A stretch of DNA of 64,000 nucleotides from Harmonia axyridis. Its lineage: Eukaryota; Arthropoda; Insecta; Coleoptera; Coccinellidae. The stretch spans positions 6,076,001-6,140,000 of the forward strand of contig NC_059508.1 in assembly GCF_914767665.1 (NCBI RefSeq), given 5' to 3'. The notes under the pieces were generated by a model. That model worked only from the letters and a program-made list of their open reading frames with translations. It made no database searches and was not told where the DNA came from. Position numbers and translations under genes: made by a program. This document shows, in pieces, positions 23,155 through 35,461 of this stretch (position 1 is the stretch's first letter; each line of letters begins with the position of its first letter).

Positions 23155-23902
23155 TTGATCTTCATGCAAGGCCATTTACATGCTATAGATCTAACTAAAG
23201 ATATATCTAAGTACAAGATAGATCTATACCTATAGGATTTATCTGCCGGCACTATTTCAATCCAGTTGTAAACTTCGTTGTAGAGTTACGTTTTCTTGTT
23301 GAAGAAATAAGCCAGTTTACATCAATCGGAGATCCAAGAACATGAACGGATATCCGTTGAAACCACTAAAGGGTATCAGGTGAAATTGAATCGCCTCATC
23401 TATAGATCGAACTCAGCTTCTGAAATCTAAATGTGGTCATGTCCTATTATCGATAAATTGATGAAATATACCAGATATTCCACTTAACAGCAACACAACT
23501 TCAGTGCACTCGAAGTGTTTTGGACTTTTAAGTATTTACTTGAACATCTAACAGGTCAGACACAGAAGACGTTTTATCTGTATCTAAAGGACGGTGAGGA
23601 CTGTTAGTTTCTACGGATTGTATTCTGCGTCGTTTTATCTCAGAATTTTGTCATTGGACATAAGTTCTGTCACTTACGTCATATTCTAGAAATGGAAAGG
23701 ATAATCGCGCAGGAGTTGAATCTGAGGAAACGTAATAATGGATGGAAACAACGTCTTATAAAATCGATATTGACAGATTCGTTCGAAAGAAACTCAATAT
23801 TTCCCGCATGTTCAACTCCACGTTGCATCCAACGTGGTTTAAATTATTCAGAATGAGTTGTCATGGACAAATCTTGATCCAAAAATTGAAATGTTGCATG
23901 TG
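23155..23902. other. non-coding spacer
   Basis: Less repetitive sequence. No exon I can support. Confidence 0.4.
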
Positions 23903-24016
23903 ACTAATATTTCGAATGCGTTATGTTTACAAATACCCAAGCTTATTGTTTGACAAATACGTTCTATTTATTTCGACTACCACTGCCAAATGGTGGAAGC
24001 AAAGTTGTACACCTAA
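23903..24016 (-). mobile_element. Mar-A 5' terminal fragment
   Basis: The last 110 bp of Mar-A on the - strand: terminal repeat TTAGGTGTACAACTTTGC at 24016 inward, then the 5' untranslated landmarks (ACATAACGC). Coding sequence is absent. The terminal TA is used as the insertion site of the next element. Confidence 0.75.
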
Positions 24017-24018
24017 TA

Positions 24019-24991
24019 CAGGGTGATTCACCGCGATGGCCTATCAGACGTTTATAGAAAACTAATCATAATTTTGTGCTGAAATGTTGCATATTTGGGT
24101 TCGAGACTATTATCTTTCTCCCTGAATTATTTTCAGATCTCTTCAACTTCTGGTTATACCGAAAACAGACTACTACTTCCTCATTTCAAATAGCACACTC
24201 AGTATATTATTGCATCATTAGATAACTTTTTTGATGACAATTTAGGCAATATGCTATACCTTTAGAATTCTTATGGAAAAAATGGTGTCGGTGAGGACTC
24301 TCATTTTTTGAATATTTCGGCAGAAAAAGTGTTTTCGGAAAAATTTTTTTTTTTTTCGATTCTGCAAATACGTAGTATTTGCATTTATACGTAGTAGTGT
24401 TTATAAGAAGATCATGAACTTGGACAACTCAAATTCATCAAAACTCAAGATTTTCAAATTAGAACCTATATTTTTTAGAATTCCAGTCGATTCTTCGTAC
24501 AAAATTAGTGGGGATTACTTAAGCAAATACCTAAAATGAATACTTCAAGAATTATCGAGTAAGAAAGTCGAATGAGGAAAAACCTCAATTCCTTACTTCC
24601 TTGAAATACTACGTATTCTCATAAACGAGAAAAAAATTTTTCGAAAAATGCTTTTTCTGCCGAATTATTAAAAAAAATTTGAGTCCTCATCGCCACTATT
24701 TTTTTCATAAGAATCCCATTAACTCATGAACCCTTGAGGTTTCACCCAAGGTATGGCATATTGCCGAAATTGCCATCATAAAAACTATCTAATGATGGAA
24801 TAATACACTGGATGTGCCATTTGAAAAAAGGAAGTAGTAGTCTGTTTCCGGTATAACCGGAAGTTGTAGAGATCTGAAAATATTTTAGGGAAAAAGATCA
24901 TTGTCTCGAACCCCAACATGCAAATTTTCAGCAAAATATTGTGATCAGTTTTAAATAAACTTCTAATAGAACATCACGGTGAATCACCCTG
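24019..24991. mobile_element. 973-bp foldback element abutting a mariner end
   Basis: Starts CAGGGTGATTCACCGCGATG and ends with the near-complement CATCACGGTGAATCACCCTG, with TA at 24017-24018 and 24992-24993. The arms are about 340 bp; shared landmarks are GTAGTAGTCTGTTT and its complement. The centre contains TACGTAGTATTTGC-type short palindromes. A partial relative lies at 42930-43575. No coding sequence. Confidence 0.88.
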
Positions 24992-24993
24992 TA

Positions 24994-26135
24994 TTTGAGA
25001 ATGACGGAAAATGGGATTATATTCTGGTATAATTTCCTAAGGGAATATTGAAAAATTCTTAACCCAGAAATTAGTGTAGCTAGAACGTACTGATATAATT
25101 CAGTACAATCAATGTATTACATTTTCATCATTCTGTGTAGAAAATTTCTATAAACATTAATTTTTCAGAATTTTATTCATTCATTTTCACCTTATACCCA
25201 TGGATTATCATCTCTAACTAGGACAATAAATACTGTATCACAACTGATATTTGTACCAAATTTCAGACTCTGAGAAATTCCGAAAAACCTCTAGATTTTT
25301 TCGTTCGAAATTACTTCCGAAAAAGTAAGGTGTGAAAATTTCAGAGGGGCTATTTGAACTATTTTTCCTCCAATGATTCCAAAGATTCAACGGATTCACT
25401 TTTTATGAAAGAATCATCCTGTATAGTTGTTCATTACACTTCTAGAAAATTTCTTGGTCCTTCGATAATAAAGCAAGCTCCAACATTCATCAGATAATCC
25501 GGAATAAACTCAATTTTTTCCTGAAATTCTTCGTTAGTAATCAGTAGTTACTCTTCATGGATATTTATCAGAAAGGAGATTTGAGTTTATGTAGGATTTC
25601 CCGCATTTACTGGCATATTTCACACGGTATATATTTCCAACAATTCTCGGTTAAAATTTAATGAATAATTTTGCGGGCACCTCAGTTTCGAGTATCAAAC
25701 TTTCGCTACCGTATCCATTAAGTCCCAGGGTGATTTATAAATTTTATTCATTACTTGAAATTTTGAAAGCGGAAGTAAAACAATTAACAAAAACTTCAAA
25801 CTGGTAGTTGATGAATGAATCCAATATATCCTTTGTGATAAAAGTTTGAAACTCTGCCGTGGCTGTGACGTATTTATAAGTGTGAAATTCAGACTTCATA
25901 GAACTGTTGTACTTTCAAGCATATCCATGGTTACTTGGGAAACATAATTTCATTAAGGAAAACTAGATCGCTACCTTATAAACACAAATAACTTTCCAGC
26001 TAATCGACGACGATGTTTGTATCAAAGTTTTCCACCTAATCATTGCCTGATCTCGACAAGTAGCAACAGCTCATAAGCTCAAGGAAAATGAGTGTGTATA
26101 TAAAAAATTCTACTTCGGGAGTGTTTAATCGCTCT
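24994..26135. other. non-coding spacer
   Basis: AT-rich. A word ATCCTGTATAG at 25417 resembles a foldback end but no partner is evident. No gene recognised. Confidence 0.45.
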
Positions 26136-27555
26136 CCAACATCCAGAAGGAGCTGTTTGAATTTTGAATTTTTTTGGTAAAACATAGATAGTATAGCAAG
26201 GAGTAAATTATTGAATTGAAAAAAATTGAAATATTGAATGGAGAAAAAAATCGTGAAGGTTTTTTCATGTGAACATTTTTTGTTACTCAAATATTGTAGT
26301 CGTTTTTTACAAGTTTTTTAAATTTTACAACAAACCAGCTGTTCGAGGATATCCAAAGTCGATGTTTAGTTGTTGTTAAAATGCCTAGAGCACGTGTACG
26401 CGGAAGTTATAGCCAGTTAAGTGAATTTGAAAGAGGTGAAATTATTGGTCTACGGAAGTCGAAGTTGTCATTTCGAGAAATCGCTAACCGTACGAACAGA
26501 AATCCAACTACTGTTATGAGATGTTGTCAAGCGTGGTTTGATAATGCCCAAAATCAAAGAAGAGTAGGCACAGGACGTCGAAGAGGCACAAATGAAGTTC
26601 AAGATCGACGTCTAAGACTTATGGCGATTAGAGACTGATTTGTGACAATTCGATCTTTGACTGATGAGTGATTAGGAGAACAAGGCCATCCTGTAACTGT
26701 CCGAACGGTTTACCGCCGAATAAGGTCTTTCGGACTGCAGCAATATCAACCCCATCTTGTGTTACTTCTGACGGTTGAGCATCGCCGGCAACGATTACAT
26801 TGGTGCAGAGAATGCAATATTGGAATGTGGAATGGCATCAGGTTGTCTTTTCTGATGAATCTCGATTCTCCTAGGGTGCACATGATGGCCGAAGAAGGGT
26901 AAGACGACGTCGGGGAGTAATACGTGAACCTCAGTTTGATGTTGAGTGTCATATACACCGAACAGTAGGCGTTATGGTATGGGGTGCTATTGCAAGTAGG
27001 TCACTTTTAGTTTTATTCGAGGAAACATGACAGCGCTGCGTTACCTTCAAGAAATAGTAGATCCATATGTTCCCCCTCACGTTAACCGACTCGAGAAGCC
27101 AATATCGCAGCAAGATAATGCCCGACCTCATATTGCCAGAGTTAGTTTAAACTTTTTCGAAGAGGCTCGTGTGAATCTTTTGCTGTGGCCGCCCAGATCC
27201 CCCGATCTTTCGCCCATAGGGCATGTTTGGGACATCATAGGAACAAGGCTTGAAAATTTACCACAGCTCCCACGGACTTTGGCGTCTCTGAGACATGAAG
27301 TACAGGTAGCTTGGGATAGTATCCCTCAAGAAGAAATATACCATCTTATTGCATCCATGCCGAGACGTGTTGGGGAGTGTATAGATTTTCGCGGTGGACA
27401 AACACATTATTAACAAATTTATTGGAAAAAAATGGTAAACCCTGCGTTTTTTCTCCAAATTTCAATCATTTACACCTTGCTATACTATCTGTTTTACTAA
27501 AAAATTTGAAAAAGTTTATTCTGCTCTTTCTGGGTATTGCAGTTTCTTTGTCAGT
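26136..27555 (+). mobile_element. Tc1-like transposon Tc1-A, near full length but dead
   Basis: Best copy of the family. The right end is ACAAAGAAACTGC-type terminal repeat read inward from TA at 27556-27557; the left end keeps AGAAGGAGCTGTTTGAATTT and GATAGTATAGCAAGGAG, though its outermost 25 bp or so are replaced. The two subterminal blocks are inverted repeats of each other. The transposase lies between (26381-27413). Confidence 0.88.
26381..27413 (+). pseudogene. Tc1-type transposase, inactivated
   Basis: The ATG at 26381 opens a 85-codon frame with the paired helix-turn-helix DNA-binding domain (SQLSEFERGEIIGLRKSKLS, then NRNPTTVMRC) and the GRRRG hinge of Tc1. A TGA at 26636 ends it. 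The catalytic core continues in other frames and a second open stretch runs 27027-27413 with QQDNARPH (second catalytic Asp) and WPPRSPDLSPIGHVWD. The spacing is 34 residues as in Tc1 (DD34E), but the final Glu is Gly here. The tail has RGGQTHY then stop. Usual Tc1 transposases are about 340 residues, and the parts add up to that. Stops, frameshifts and the lost Glu each make it inactive. Confidence 0.9.
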
Positions 27556-27557
27556 TA

Positions 27558-28198
27558 ACACTTCTTCGGTTTTCAGGAGCAGCACGTCATAAGAATTTTT
27601 CAACCAGAACTTGTTGCAATAGTTGAAAGCTTTATTTCCAGTTTCATCCCGAAAAAATTGAAATTATTACTCTTCATTTTCGGTCCATCAGGCAACTCGT
27701 GTATTGTTGACAGAACAAACGAAAAAATCTAATTTCTAGACGGTTCTCCACACTCTGTATATGCGGGGAACGGAGGCCTAATGAATGAGACGAAATTTAT
27801 TTGCCTGAAAATCAAGCGTTCAATTTCGGAGTTCGTGTTCATGCATTTTTCATGTTCCTCCTTTCATCCCATTCATTCTTGTTTTCATTTGAAAGAAAGC
27901 CTCCAGACCGCAAATAATACGTTACCAAAAATAAAGCAAGAATCGATGTTAGGTTTGAACGAATAACAGTATATTCTACTCCGAGCGAACATGTCCTACG
28001 CATCTCCAGAAATGCCATTGCAGCTGTTAGGAAATGACATATGGGAGTACTCAGCGAATGACTTTTTTTTTTCATTTGCCTCAATTCTCATGTTGACTTG
28101 TTCAATTTTTTTTTTGAGTAGGTTGCCCTATCCAGAATTGGATAAGAATTTTGAAGTAGGGTTTGTCAGGGAATATGGATACACACCTTTTGAAATTT
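27558..28198. other. non-coding spacer
   Basis: Two small overlapping frames at 27781-28200 encode hydrophobic segments but no domain and no splice logic I can support. Confidence 0.4.
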
Positions 28199-28809
28199 AG
28201 TACTAGATCTAGATCTGAATAAAGTTGAATCCTTTCACTTAATGTCTACAATATTGAAAAATTGACAAAGAAGGGAAGATTGTTAGCAATAAACTTAATG
28301 TAGAAGTATTTGCAAAGTCTTTCTAGAAAGCCTTCACAACCTAGTACTACCTAGATCTAAATCTTGGTATTATTGAGCGTTCTCATCAAATCTCATTTTC
28401 TTCAATACTGCATAGTGCTGAAGAATATGAGGAGACCTTTGTCAAGAGATAAATGTAGAGCTATCTGCGAAGACTATCTTAAATAATACTACTTAGGTCT
28501 ACATCTGGATATTATTGATCTTTCCCATTTTATGTTGTTTTCTTGAATACTTAACAGTGTTGAAGATTATAGGATATTTGTCAAGGGATCGATATAAAGC
28601 TATTTGCAAGAACTGGCTACGAAGCATTCACGACCTAATACTGCCTAGATCTACATCTGCATGATACTGATCTCTCACATTGAATTTTGCTGTCTTCAGT
28701 CCTTCATAGTCAAGAAGAATATGAGCAGGAGATCATTGTCAAGTGATCAATATAAAGGTATTTTCAAAGACTAGCTACAAAGCCATCACATCCTAGTATT
28801 TCTAAGATC

Positions 28810-29420
28810 CTATCTTACCAGGGCACTGTGGTGTTGAAGGAAATGAAAAAACTGATGAACTTGCAAGACGTGCATCAAGGTTAACACCTGCTGGAGCTGA
28901 GCCTTTCTGTGGGCTGAAAAAAGATCAATATAAGACTGCGGTCCAGCAAAGGGAGTTGAATAACAGGATAACTCACTGGACTATCACTCCTGGACTTACT
29001 CAGGCCAAGAAATTCGTAACGATTTCACCTACCTACGCCCAAAAACTCTCGAAGCTGTCACGAGCCGAGCTTGGGGTAATGATGGGACTGCTGACGAGGC
29101 ACTGTCGGTACAAACATCATTTGTACCGTATGGGAAAGTCAGCAGATGATATTTGCAGGCTCTGTGGATCAGAAGTAGAAACAGCAGAACACAGGGTATG
29201 CAAGTGTCCAGAGCTGGCTTGCCTAAGAACCATTCATATGGGGAAGCCGGTCCTGGATACCAGAGAGGTAACGGCCATGGCCCCTAAGGAGGTTGTCAGT
29301 TTTATTGACGACCTCCTTGGGTTTCCATGAATGGGTAGGGTAGAGAACAAAAGATCTACATGGTCGCAGTTCCCGGAAGGCTTACCGAGCCACAACGACC
29401 CCATTTCAAATAATAATAAT
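28810..29420 (+). mobile_element. 5'-truncated non-LTR retrotransposon, AAT tail, target duplication
   Basis: Ends in AAATAATAATAATAA, a simple-repeat tail as used by several non-LTR clades, and is flanked by AAGATC at 28804-28809 and 29421-29426, a 6-7 bp target duplication. The coding end (28812-29330) is intact, so the copy is fairly young. It inserted into a minisatellite unit. Only the last fifth of ORF2 is present. Confidence 0.9.
28812..29330 (+). pseudogene. RNase H and zinc-knuckle C-terminus of a non-LTR ORF2
   Basis: One open frame of about 170 codons. It starts in the RNase H domain with PGHCGVEGNEKTDELARRAS, whose D in TDELA is the last RNase H catalytic Asp, and continues through HWTITPG to a zinc finger CRLCGSEVETAEHRVCKCPEL of the CCHC kind placed after RNase H. 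The stop follows LLGFP. This order is typical of R1/Jockey-group (I/LOA) elements of insects. The reverse transcriptase and endonuclease are missing by 5' truncation. No internal stop. Confidence 0.9.
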
Positions 29421-29507
29421 AAGATCTACTTCTAGATGTTAGTGACCTCTCTCATTGAATTTGCTATCTTCAATCCTTCAAAGTATACAAGAAAATGAGG
29501 ATATTTT

Positions 29508-30367
29508 TGTAGGATCCAGTTATTGTTCCCTGTCAATAATTGAGATGGTCAACCGGATGCTTGGAGACCTATTAGTTTCTTCAAAGGTCGAGGGCATGAC
29601 AGTTTCAATGAATTTACAGGGAACGAATTGTTATTGTACATATAATGTAAAAAGGATGTGTAATTCTTCGAGGTGTCGGAGATATGTCATGGAGTTGTAA
29701 ATCTTGAAGAGATTTATTGGGGGGTTGAGATAGTTCGAAGACAACACGGTCATACCAGATGTGTCACATCTGTGTATCAGGTTCTAGTCCTTCAAGAATA
29801 TTCGATTTCCAGGAATCCACGAAGATCTTTGTGGGCGGTACGGCAAAATTCTTATTGGACCAGGGGATGGTACTTTCCCTAAGGGTGTGGTCAAGCCGAA
29901 AGAAGGGAGGACGATATTCGAGACAGGGTAAGTTCCAATCGTCGGAGAGACAATTCAAATTAAGCCGAAGACGGCAAGAGTTTAAATTAGGCCGAAGACG
30001 GGTAAAGTTCAACTTAAGTCGAAGAGGAGTCAAGTTCGGTCGGTCAACTTAAGACGTACGACGTAAAGACGGTTCGCGAACAAGTTAGAGACGAGACGAC
30101 CGAAAACTTGAAGTACGACGAAGACGTTTCGAATAATCAACAAACGAGTTAAAGACGAAATTCAGTACCGTAGTGAGAAACTTGTAATTAAGACGTAATT
30201 AGGATCTTCTCAATACTGAGTTTGTACTGTATAAGTGTGGCTTTTTAAATAGATGTAAATAATTGAAAAGAGTTTAATTATTACAAATCCAACAAAGTCA
30301 CGGAGAAAAAGACGAAAGGCCAGGTAATCGAATCATACCTCTAGACGATCGATTAACCAAGCCTACA
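29508..30367 (+). mobile_element. solo LTR (LTR-A), 860 bp
   Basis: Starts TGTAGGATCC and ends AAGCCTACA, with TTTT on each side (29504-29507 and 30368-30371) and the minisatellite resuming on the right. Longer than the copy at 7136 by about 145 bp, mostly in the AGACG-rich middle. The frame at 29759-30052 rich in Ser, Arg and Lys comes from the repeated AGACG words and is not a gene. Confidence 0.88.
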
Positions 30368-30490
30368 TTTTTGTCAAGTAATAAATTTAGACTACCTAGG
30401 TCCACATTTGGATCATTTTAACCTCTCTCTGAATCTCTTTCTCTCAATGGATTCATAGTGACGAAGAAATATTAAACCAATTGGCAAAAT

Positions 30491-31062
30491 CAAATTCTTT
30501 AAACCTTCAAGAGTTAAAAATTCGAAAGTGCATAGATACAGAAAAACTGTAATTATTAAAAGCAACGCACAACGATTTATTTTATTCTATCCTGAGTTAA
30601 TTCTTCTGCAATCTAACTTCAAACGTTGATCCCTTAAATCGTATCATGCCGAGACAAGTTTAATACCAGCTATTATCTAGGCTTTTGTGCAAACTGAACG
30701 TCACATCTGAGGAGAGAGCATAGGCGTGTAGTGTACCTGAGTGGTTTTCGTGTAATTTAAAATTTAAAGTCAGGTGTGATGAGATGCAAAATGCAAGCTC
30801 GGTTATTTTGTGTTGTCAAAACTGTTAACGATGTGAAAATGAAAGAAGGGAAGTGCAAGAATTTGAGCAAGGGATAATCCACGACGTGAATGGGAATTGA
30901 TGAGTTTTATTCGACTAGTCAGAAATGCATTTATTTTTGATTTAACTTGGGTTCATCTCTGATCTGCAGATTTAACTGATTCATTACTCCTATTGAAGGA
31001 ATTGGCTCCATTTGAGTTTTCATTTATATCTAATCCGGACTGCCGCCAGGACTGACTAGAGA
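30491..31062. other. non-coding spacer
   Basis: No gene or repeat recognised. Confidence 0.4.
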
Positions 31063-31320
31063 TTCGAGGCTTTACTTGATATTCAAGCTACTTTACTTTA
31101 CTTGACTTCAAATCAAGTCAAGTAGTAGTTTTTCAATGGCATGTCAAGTATCATCAAGTTCTTGAAAAATCGAGTATCGTCTATCAAGCTACTTGATTTT
31201 TAGCAGTTTTATTGTGTAGTGTGCACATCAATAAAAAGTTATTAAATGAGGAGGAATCTCGCAAAAACACTTTCATTTATAAAACTTAATATATACAAAA
31301 AATATCAACTGTTTTAAAAT
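31063..31320 (-). mobile_element. hAT-B 3' end, inverted fragment
   Basis: The CAAGTCAAG array and the following TAGCAGTTTTATTGTGTAGTG stretch match the right end of hAT-B copies 1 and 3, but in reverse. It lies head to head with copy 2, only 54 bp away. Confidence 0.72.
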
Positions 31321-31373
31321 GGAACCACAAAAAATATCAAATAATTTCCATACTGGATCTAGACACATGAGTA

Positions 31374-31839
31374 GGGATTCATCAAACCAAGTAGCTTGAT
31401 ATTTCAACCAACTACTTGACTTGAAAATCAAGCTCGTGAAAATCACGTACTTGAGCTTGACTTGACCTAATTTTAGATATTGATTGCTTGACTTGATATC
31501 AAGCTACTTGATATTACTTGAGCTTGATATGCAAACGTCGTACGGCATATATTTCTACAATCTCGTGCGCGCTTAGACTAAATAAGGTGATTCCTTGAGC
31601 TCCAAGAGACTGAAGCATTCGCCAGTGTGACTTTATTAGTAGTTTTCACACATTTCTATGAAATCTATTGATAGATTTTGGTAGTTCCAGAAATATCTTT
31701 CCAAACTTGGCCAAAATGGACAAAGATCCTTCATCAACGCCACCATCTACATTTCATTACTCTTTATGTTGACTTGAGCGACTTTAAATCAAGTCAAGCT
31801 CAAGCCAAGTAGCTTGAAAATCGCCAAGTCGTGAATCCC
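31374..31839 (+). mobile_element. hAT-B copy 2, internally deleted
   Basis: Begins GGGATTCA and ends TGAATCCC, perfect 8-bp terminal repeats. Left flank ATGAGTA and right flank ATTAGTA match at 6 of 7 positions, a likely decayed target duplication. The 5' array, the CAATCTCGTGCGCGCTTA landmark and a trace of the hAT tail (31700-31760) survive. It supplies the empty site for the nested foldback in copy 1. Confidence 0.8.
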
Positions 31840-33311
31840 ATTAGTATCAAGGTAGTATTCAGTCTCTTTACTATAAAGCGTTTCAAACAATTCAGGCCTT
31901 TTTGGATGAAATAGACAAACGTCATTTGATAAATTTGGCAAGGTGATTTTAATTTGAAAACTACGATTCCATGTAAAATTGAAAAGATGTCGCAAAGCAA
32001 ATCAAATGCGAGAACCAGCAGTTAGAAAGTTTGAAAAACCCAATAATGACGCTCAAATATGTATATAACTCATGAAATCGAAAAACTTTAAGAAATATTT
32101 AGTAATAATTGGTTGTTTACAGATCTCTCTGTTGCCAAAAACAATTTTTTCTGGTAAATAACAAAAATATCTATTTGATAGCAGAAGTGAAGGTATAATT
32201 ACAGAGGAAATATAGAAAAAGATTCCTAAATAATATTTGAATTCTTCATATTCTTCTTTATATTCACTATAATTATATTTCTCAATAAAAGTTATTGTCT
32301 GTTATCTAACGTACCTAAATGTATTATTTTATTTCCTATTGTTGGTTTTGGATACAATATTCATAACGGTCTTATCAATTTAAATAATTCTCTATTTATG
32401 AAAATTTACATTCATAGTATGATGTACGTTATTGATGAAAGAACTGATCAGTCCTTTAGAAATTCTTTATATTTCTGGTCATACAAACCCAAAAAAATAG
32501 TCCAACAAAATCCGATCTGTATGGAGCCAGATAAATCAAAAATTTCCAAAACTTCTAATTTTCTCAATTGAAGAATGAAAAAATCGATTGATCTTTCTGA
32601 TTGAAAAATCAGGAAAAATCTATCAGAATTCACTAAAGTTTTTTGTTTATATGAAATTCGTCAATAATGTAAATTGTACAAAAACAATCAATTTCTCTGA
32701 ATCTGATAAGTCTCAGAATATTATTCAGAGAACGCAATGATCTGATGGAGTTTGAGTGAGATGTCGAATTCTTGGCGAGAAGAAGCAGTTTATTGTCAAT
32801 AATGAAATTGATTCAAAGAATGAATCTTTGAGATGATTGCGGTGTGAGCCAGCGGAAAGAAAATTCTGGTTGCATATAAAATAACACATATTTTCGATGC
32901 CTACAGCTGGATGTGTAACGTCCTAATGGAAATTACCCTAATGGGTGATTTCATTTTCCAATATACCAGTTGTGGGTTATTAAGCTAAATGCGATGTTAT
33001 ACTACACAAAAATTCCTTTATCCATAATTTACGATGTGTTGATGGTTTCCCTAATAAATAAATCAATTCCACATTTTCAGTCAACAGTTTTCGGTTGTAG
33101 ATAACCAAATATACCGCACATCATTTATAATTACGACAAGTAAATTCCTGTTCATTATTTATAATGATGAAAATTTAATGCATTATGCCTGTTCGATTGA
33201 TACACAAAACTGGTACCAGTATTAAAGATCGAATTCATGAAATTCAAAACAGAAATTCCATACTTCTCTCCATTCCTGAGCTCCCACGTCATGCACTCCT
33301 GTTGGTTCATA
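31840..33311. other. non-coding spacer
   Basis: AT-rich with few repeats visible. Frames at 31789-32000 and 32448-32633 (-) have no domain. Confidence 0.4.
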
Positions 33312-33503
33312 TATCATTTTAATTGTAATAGGAACTGATAGGTCATACTAACATTAGACTATAGTTTCAGGGTATTTGATCTCGAATACGCTGAACTATA
33401 GTCTAATGTTCGAATGACCTATCAGTTCCTATTACAATTGTGATCTGGAAAGCTTTTATTACAGTTGTGATTCTGGTAAGCTCCTATTACAATTAAAATG
33501 ATA
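33312..33503. repeat. nested hairpin MITE
   Basis: Outer arms TATCATTTTAATTGTAATAG plus two bases (33312-33333) and the exact complement (33482-33503). Inside, a second palindrome, 33321-33373 against 33391-33440, shares AGGAACTGATAGGTCAT and ACTATAGTCTAATGT. The unit TCCTATTACAAT is also repeated on the right side, suggesting slippage during copying. Confidence 0.72.
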
Positions 33504-33580
33504 CATGAAGCCACAGTAGTACATAACGTGTAGAACTCTTCTGAAATTTGAATCAACTTTTCTTTCATTCTCGAAGCATA

Positions 33581-34704
33581 TTAGGCCAATTGAAATCTCC
33601 CCGGTCTGATGCACAGATACAGATGGCAAGTATCTATATGATTTTTAGTTAGTACCAACTTTCAAACGATACGTGTCAAAATTTGAGAGCAAACCAACCA
33701 TTAATTTGAGAGATATTGCGTTGGGAGTTTAGCTACTTTTATTATTTGAAAAAATATGGAAAAAAAAGAAATGAAATATTGCTTTTTGAAGGGAAAAAAT
33801 ACAGTTGAAGCAGAATCTTGGCTTGATGATGCGCCAGGAAAATCAACCGTCATTGATTGGTACGCTAAGTTTGAACGTGGTGAGATGAGCACCTTCTGAA
33901 CGTCTACATCATATCATTCACGAATATTTGTACATGAGTAAGCTGTGTGCAAAATGGGTGCTACGCGAGTTTACAATCGATCAAAAGCAACAACGTCTTA
34001 ATGATTCTGAGCAGTGTTTGAAGCTGTTTAAGTGCAATAAACCTGAATTTTACGTCGATATGTGCAAATGGATGAACCATGGCTCCATAATTTCAGTCCG
34101 GAGTCCAATCGACAGTCAGCTGAGTGGACTGCACACGATGAACCGAATCCAAAGCGAGGAAAAACACAACAGTCAGCTGGAAAGCTTATGGCATCAGTAT
34201 TCTGGGATGCGCAAGGTATAATATTCATTGATTACCTCCGAAAGGGCCAGACCATATACAGCGATTATTATATACCATTATTGGTTATTGTTGTTTAAAA
34301 AATAAAATGGTTGAAAAACAGCCCAATTTGAGGAAAAAATGGTGCTGTTTCTCAACACAATGCGCCGTGTCATAAACAATGAAAACAATGGCAAACTTGC
34401 ATGAATTGCTTCTGCATCCAAAGTTTTCGCCAGATTTGGCCCCCAGCGACTTTTTTCTATTCTCAGACCTCAAAAAAATGCTCGCTGGAAAGAAATTTAT
34501 CGCCAATAAAGAAGTAATCACAGAAACTGAGGCCTATTTTGAAGCGAATAACAAATCGTACTACAAAAATTGTATCGAAAAGTTGGAAGATCGCTATAAT
34601 CGCTGTATCGCCCTCGAAGGCAACTATGTTGAATAAAAAAAATCGAATTTTGCCGAAAAAATGTGTTTAACCATGGTAGACCCGGGACTTTTCAATTGGC
34701 CTGT
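33581..34704 (+). mobile_element. mariner Mar-B, copy 1, broken
   Basis: Terminal repeats AGGCCAATTGAAA...(left) and ...CTTTTCAATTGGCCTG (right) between TA at 33579-33580 and 34705-34706; length 1124 bp. Coding traces in order: KKEMKYCFLKGKNTVEAE-like N-terminus (33756-33850), KLCAKWVLREFTIDQKQQ (33933), ESNRQSAEWTAHDEPNPKRG with SVFWDAQGIIFIDYL (34090-34240), and LHPKFSPDLAPSDFFLFSDL (34405) with the third catalytic Asp. The first catalytic Asp block is altered and the second Asp reads His in QHNAPCH near 34357. The first residues up to the hinge are deleted. The 3' end encodes NRCIALEGNYVE then stop, as in full-length relatives. Inactive. Confidence 0.88.
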
Positions 34705-34706
34705 TA

Positions 34707-35461
34707 TGACTAAAGCTGGAATTCTTTATTTGGAATATTGAATAAAATACCTAAACTCACAAATTTCACGCTGGTAAGTATAGAAATTTGAATCAACCAA
34801 ACAAAAAATTACAGCAAAATGCATTATGATAACAAAACACAAAAGTACTGCGTAATGCATTATGATAAATAAATCAGGATGCGGTTGAGCAAGATTTGAT
34901 ATCCCTTCAGTCATGTATACGAAACAATACCATTCAAATTTATGGGCATTCTAGAAGGTGTGATAGTCTCGAGTAATCCATAAATATTAATAATAATAAT
35001 AATAATAAAAAACGTCTTTATTTTTTTTTTCAGTAATTATTATTATACTTCTTATTCTTATTAAGTATTACAACAATCCCATTGTATATCATTTGAAAGG
35101 AATTGTGCAACTAATGAATTGCGCACATCCTAAACGAAAACCTGATTTGATTGACTGTCTTCATTTCTCCATTTCTGCAGTGATTGTTATATCCCAGGCA
35201 AATTCATCCAATCCATCTCAATTTAAATAACTGAGGAACTTCATTGAAAAGCTTCAGTTCGAGCTTGACATTTTTAATAACACACGCAATAATTCCCGGG
35301 TTCGGCACACAGATGGCACCAACAGTGTCTACCACTTTCTTTTCTCATTGATAACAAGTTTTAAAAGATGCGAGTGAATGTTTCGGAACATTTCAAGATA
35401 TTGTTGTTGCTTGAAAAAAATGGGCAAAATCGAGTTTCGTGAATTGATAAAACTAGAGCTT
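34707..35461. other. non-coding spacer with AAT microsatellite
   Basis: Contains a run of about seven AAT triplets at 34988-35008. No gene seen. Confidence 0.5.

Larger units (their letters stand above)
28199..30490. repeat. tandem minisatellite, about 150-bp unit, interrupted twice
   Basis: A diverged unit with landmarks CCTAGATCTACATCTG, then AATATGAGGAGA and TTGTCAAG, recurs with starts near 28199, 28349, 28489, 28645 and 28797. The array resumes at 29421 after a non-LTR insertion and again at 30368 after a solo LTR, ending near 30490. Removing both insertions leaves six to seven units. Units differ enough to be old. Confidence 0.78.

Noticed and set aside
29759..30052. Arg/Ser-rich 97-codon frame
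   Set aside because: Produced by repeated AGACG words in an LTR; it is not maintained in the other LTR copies.
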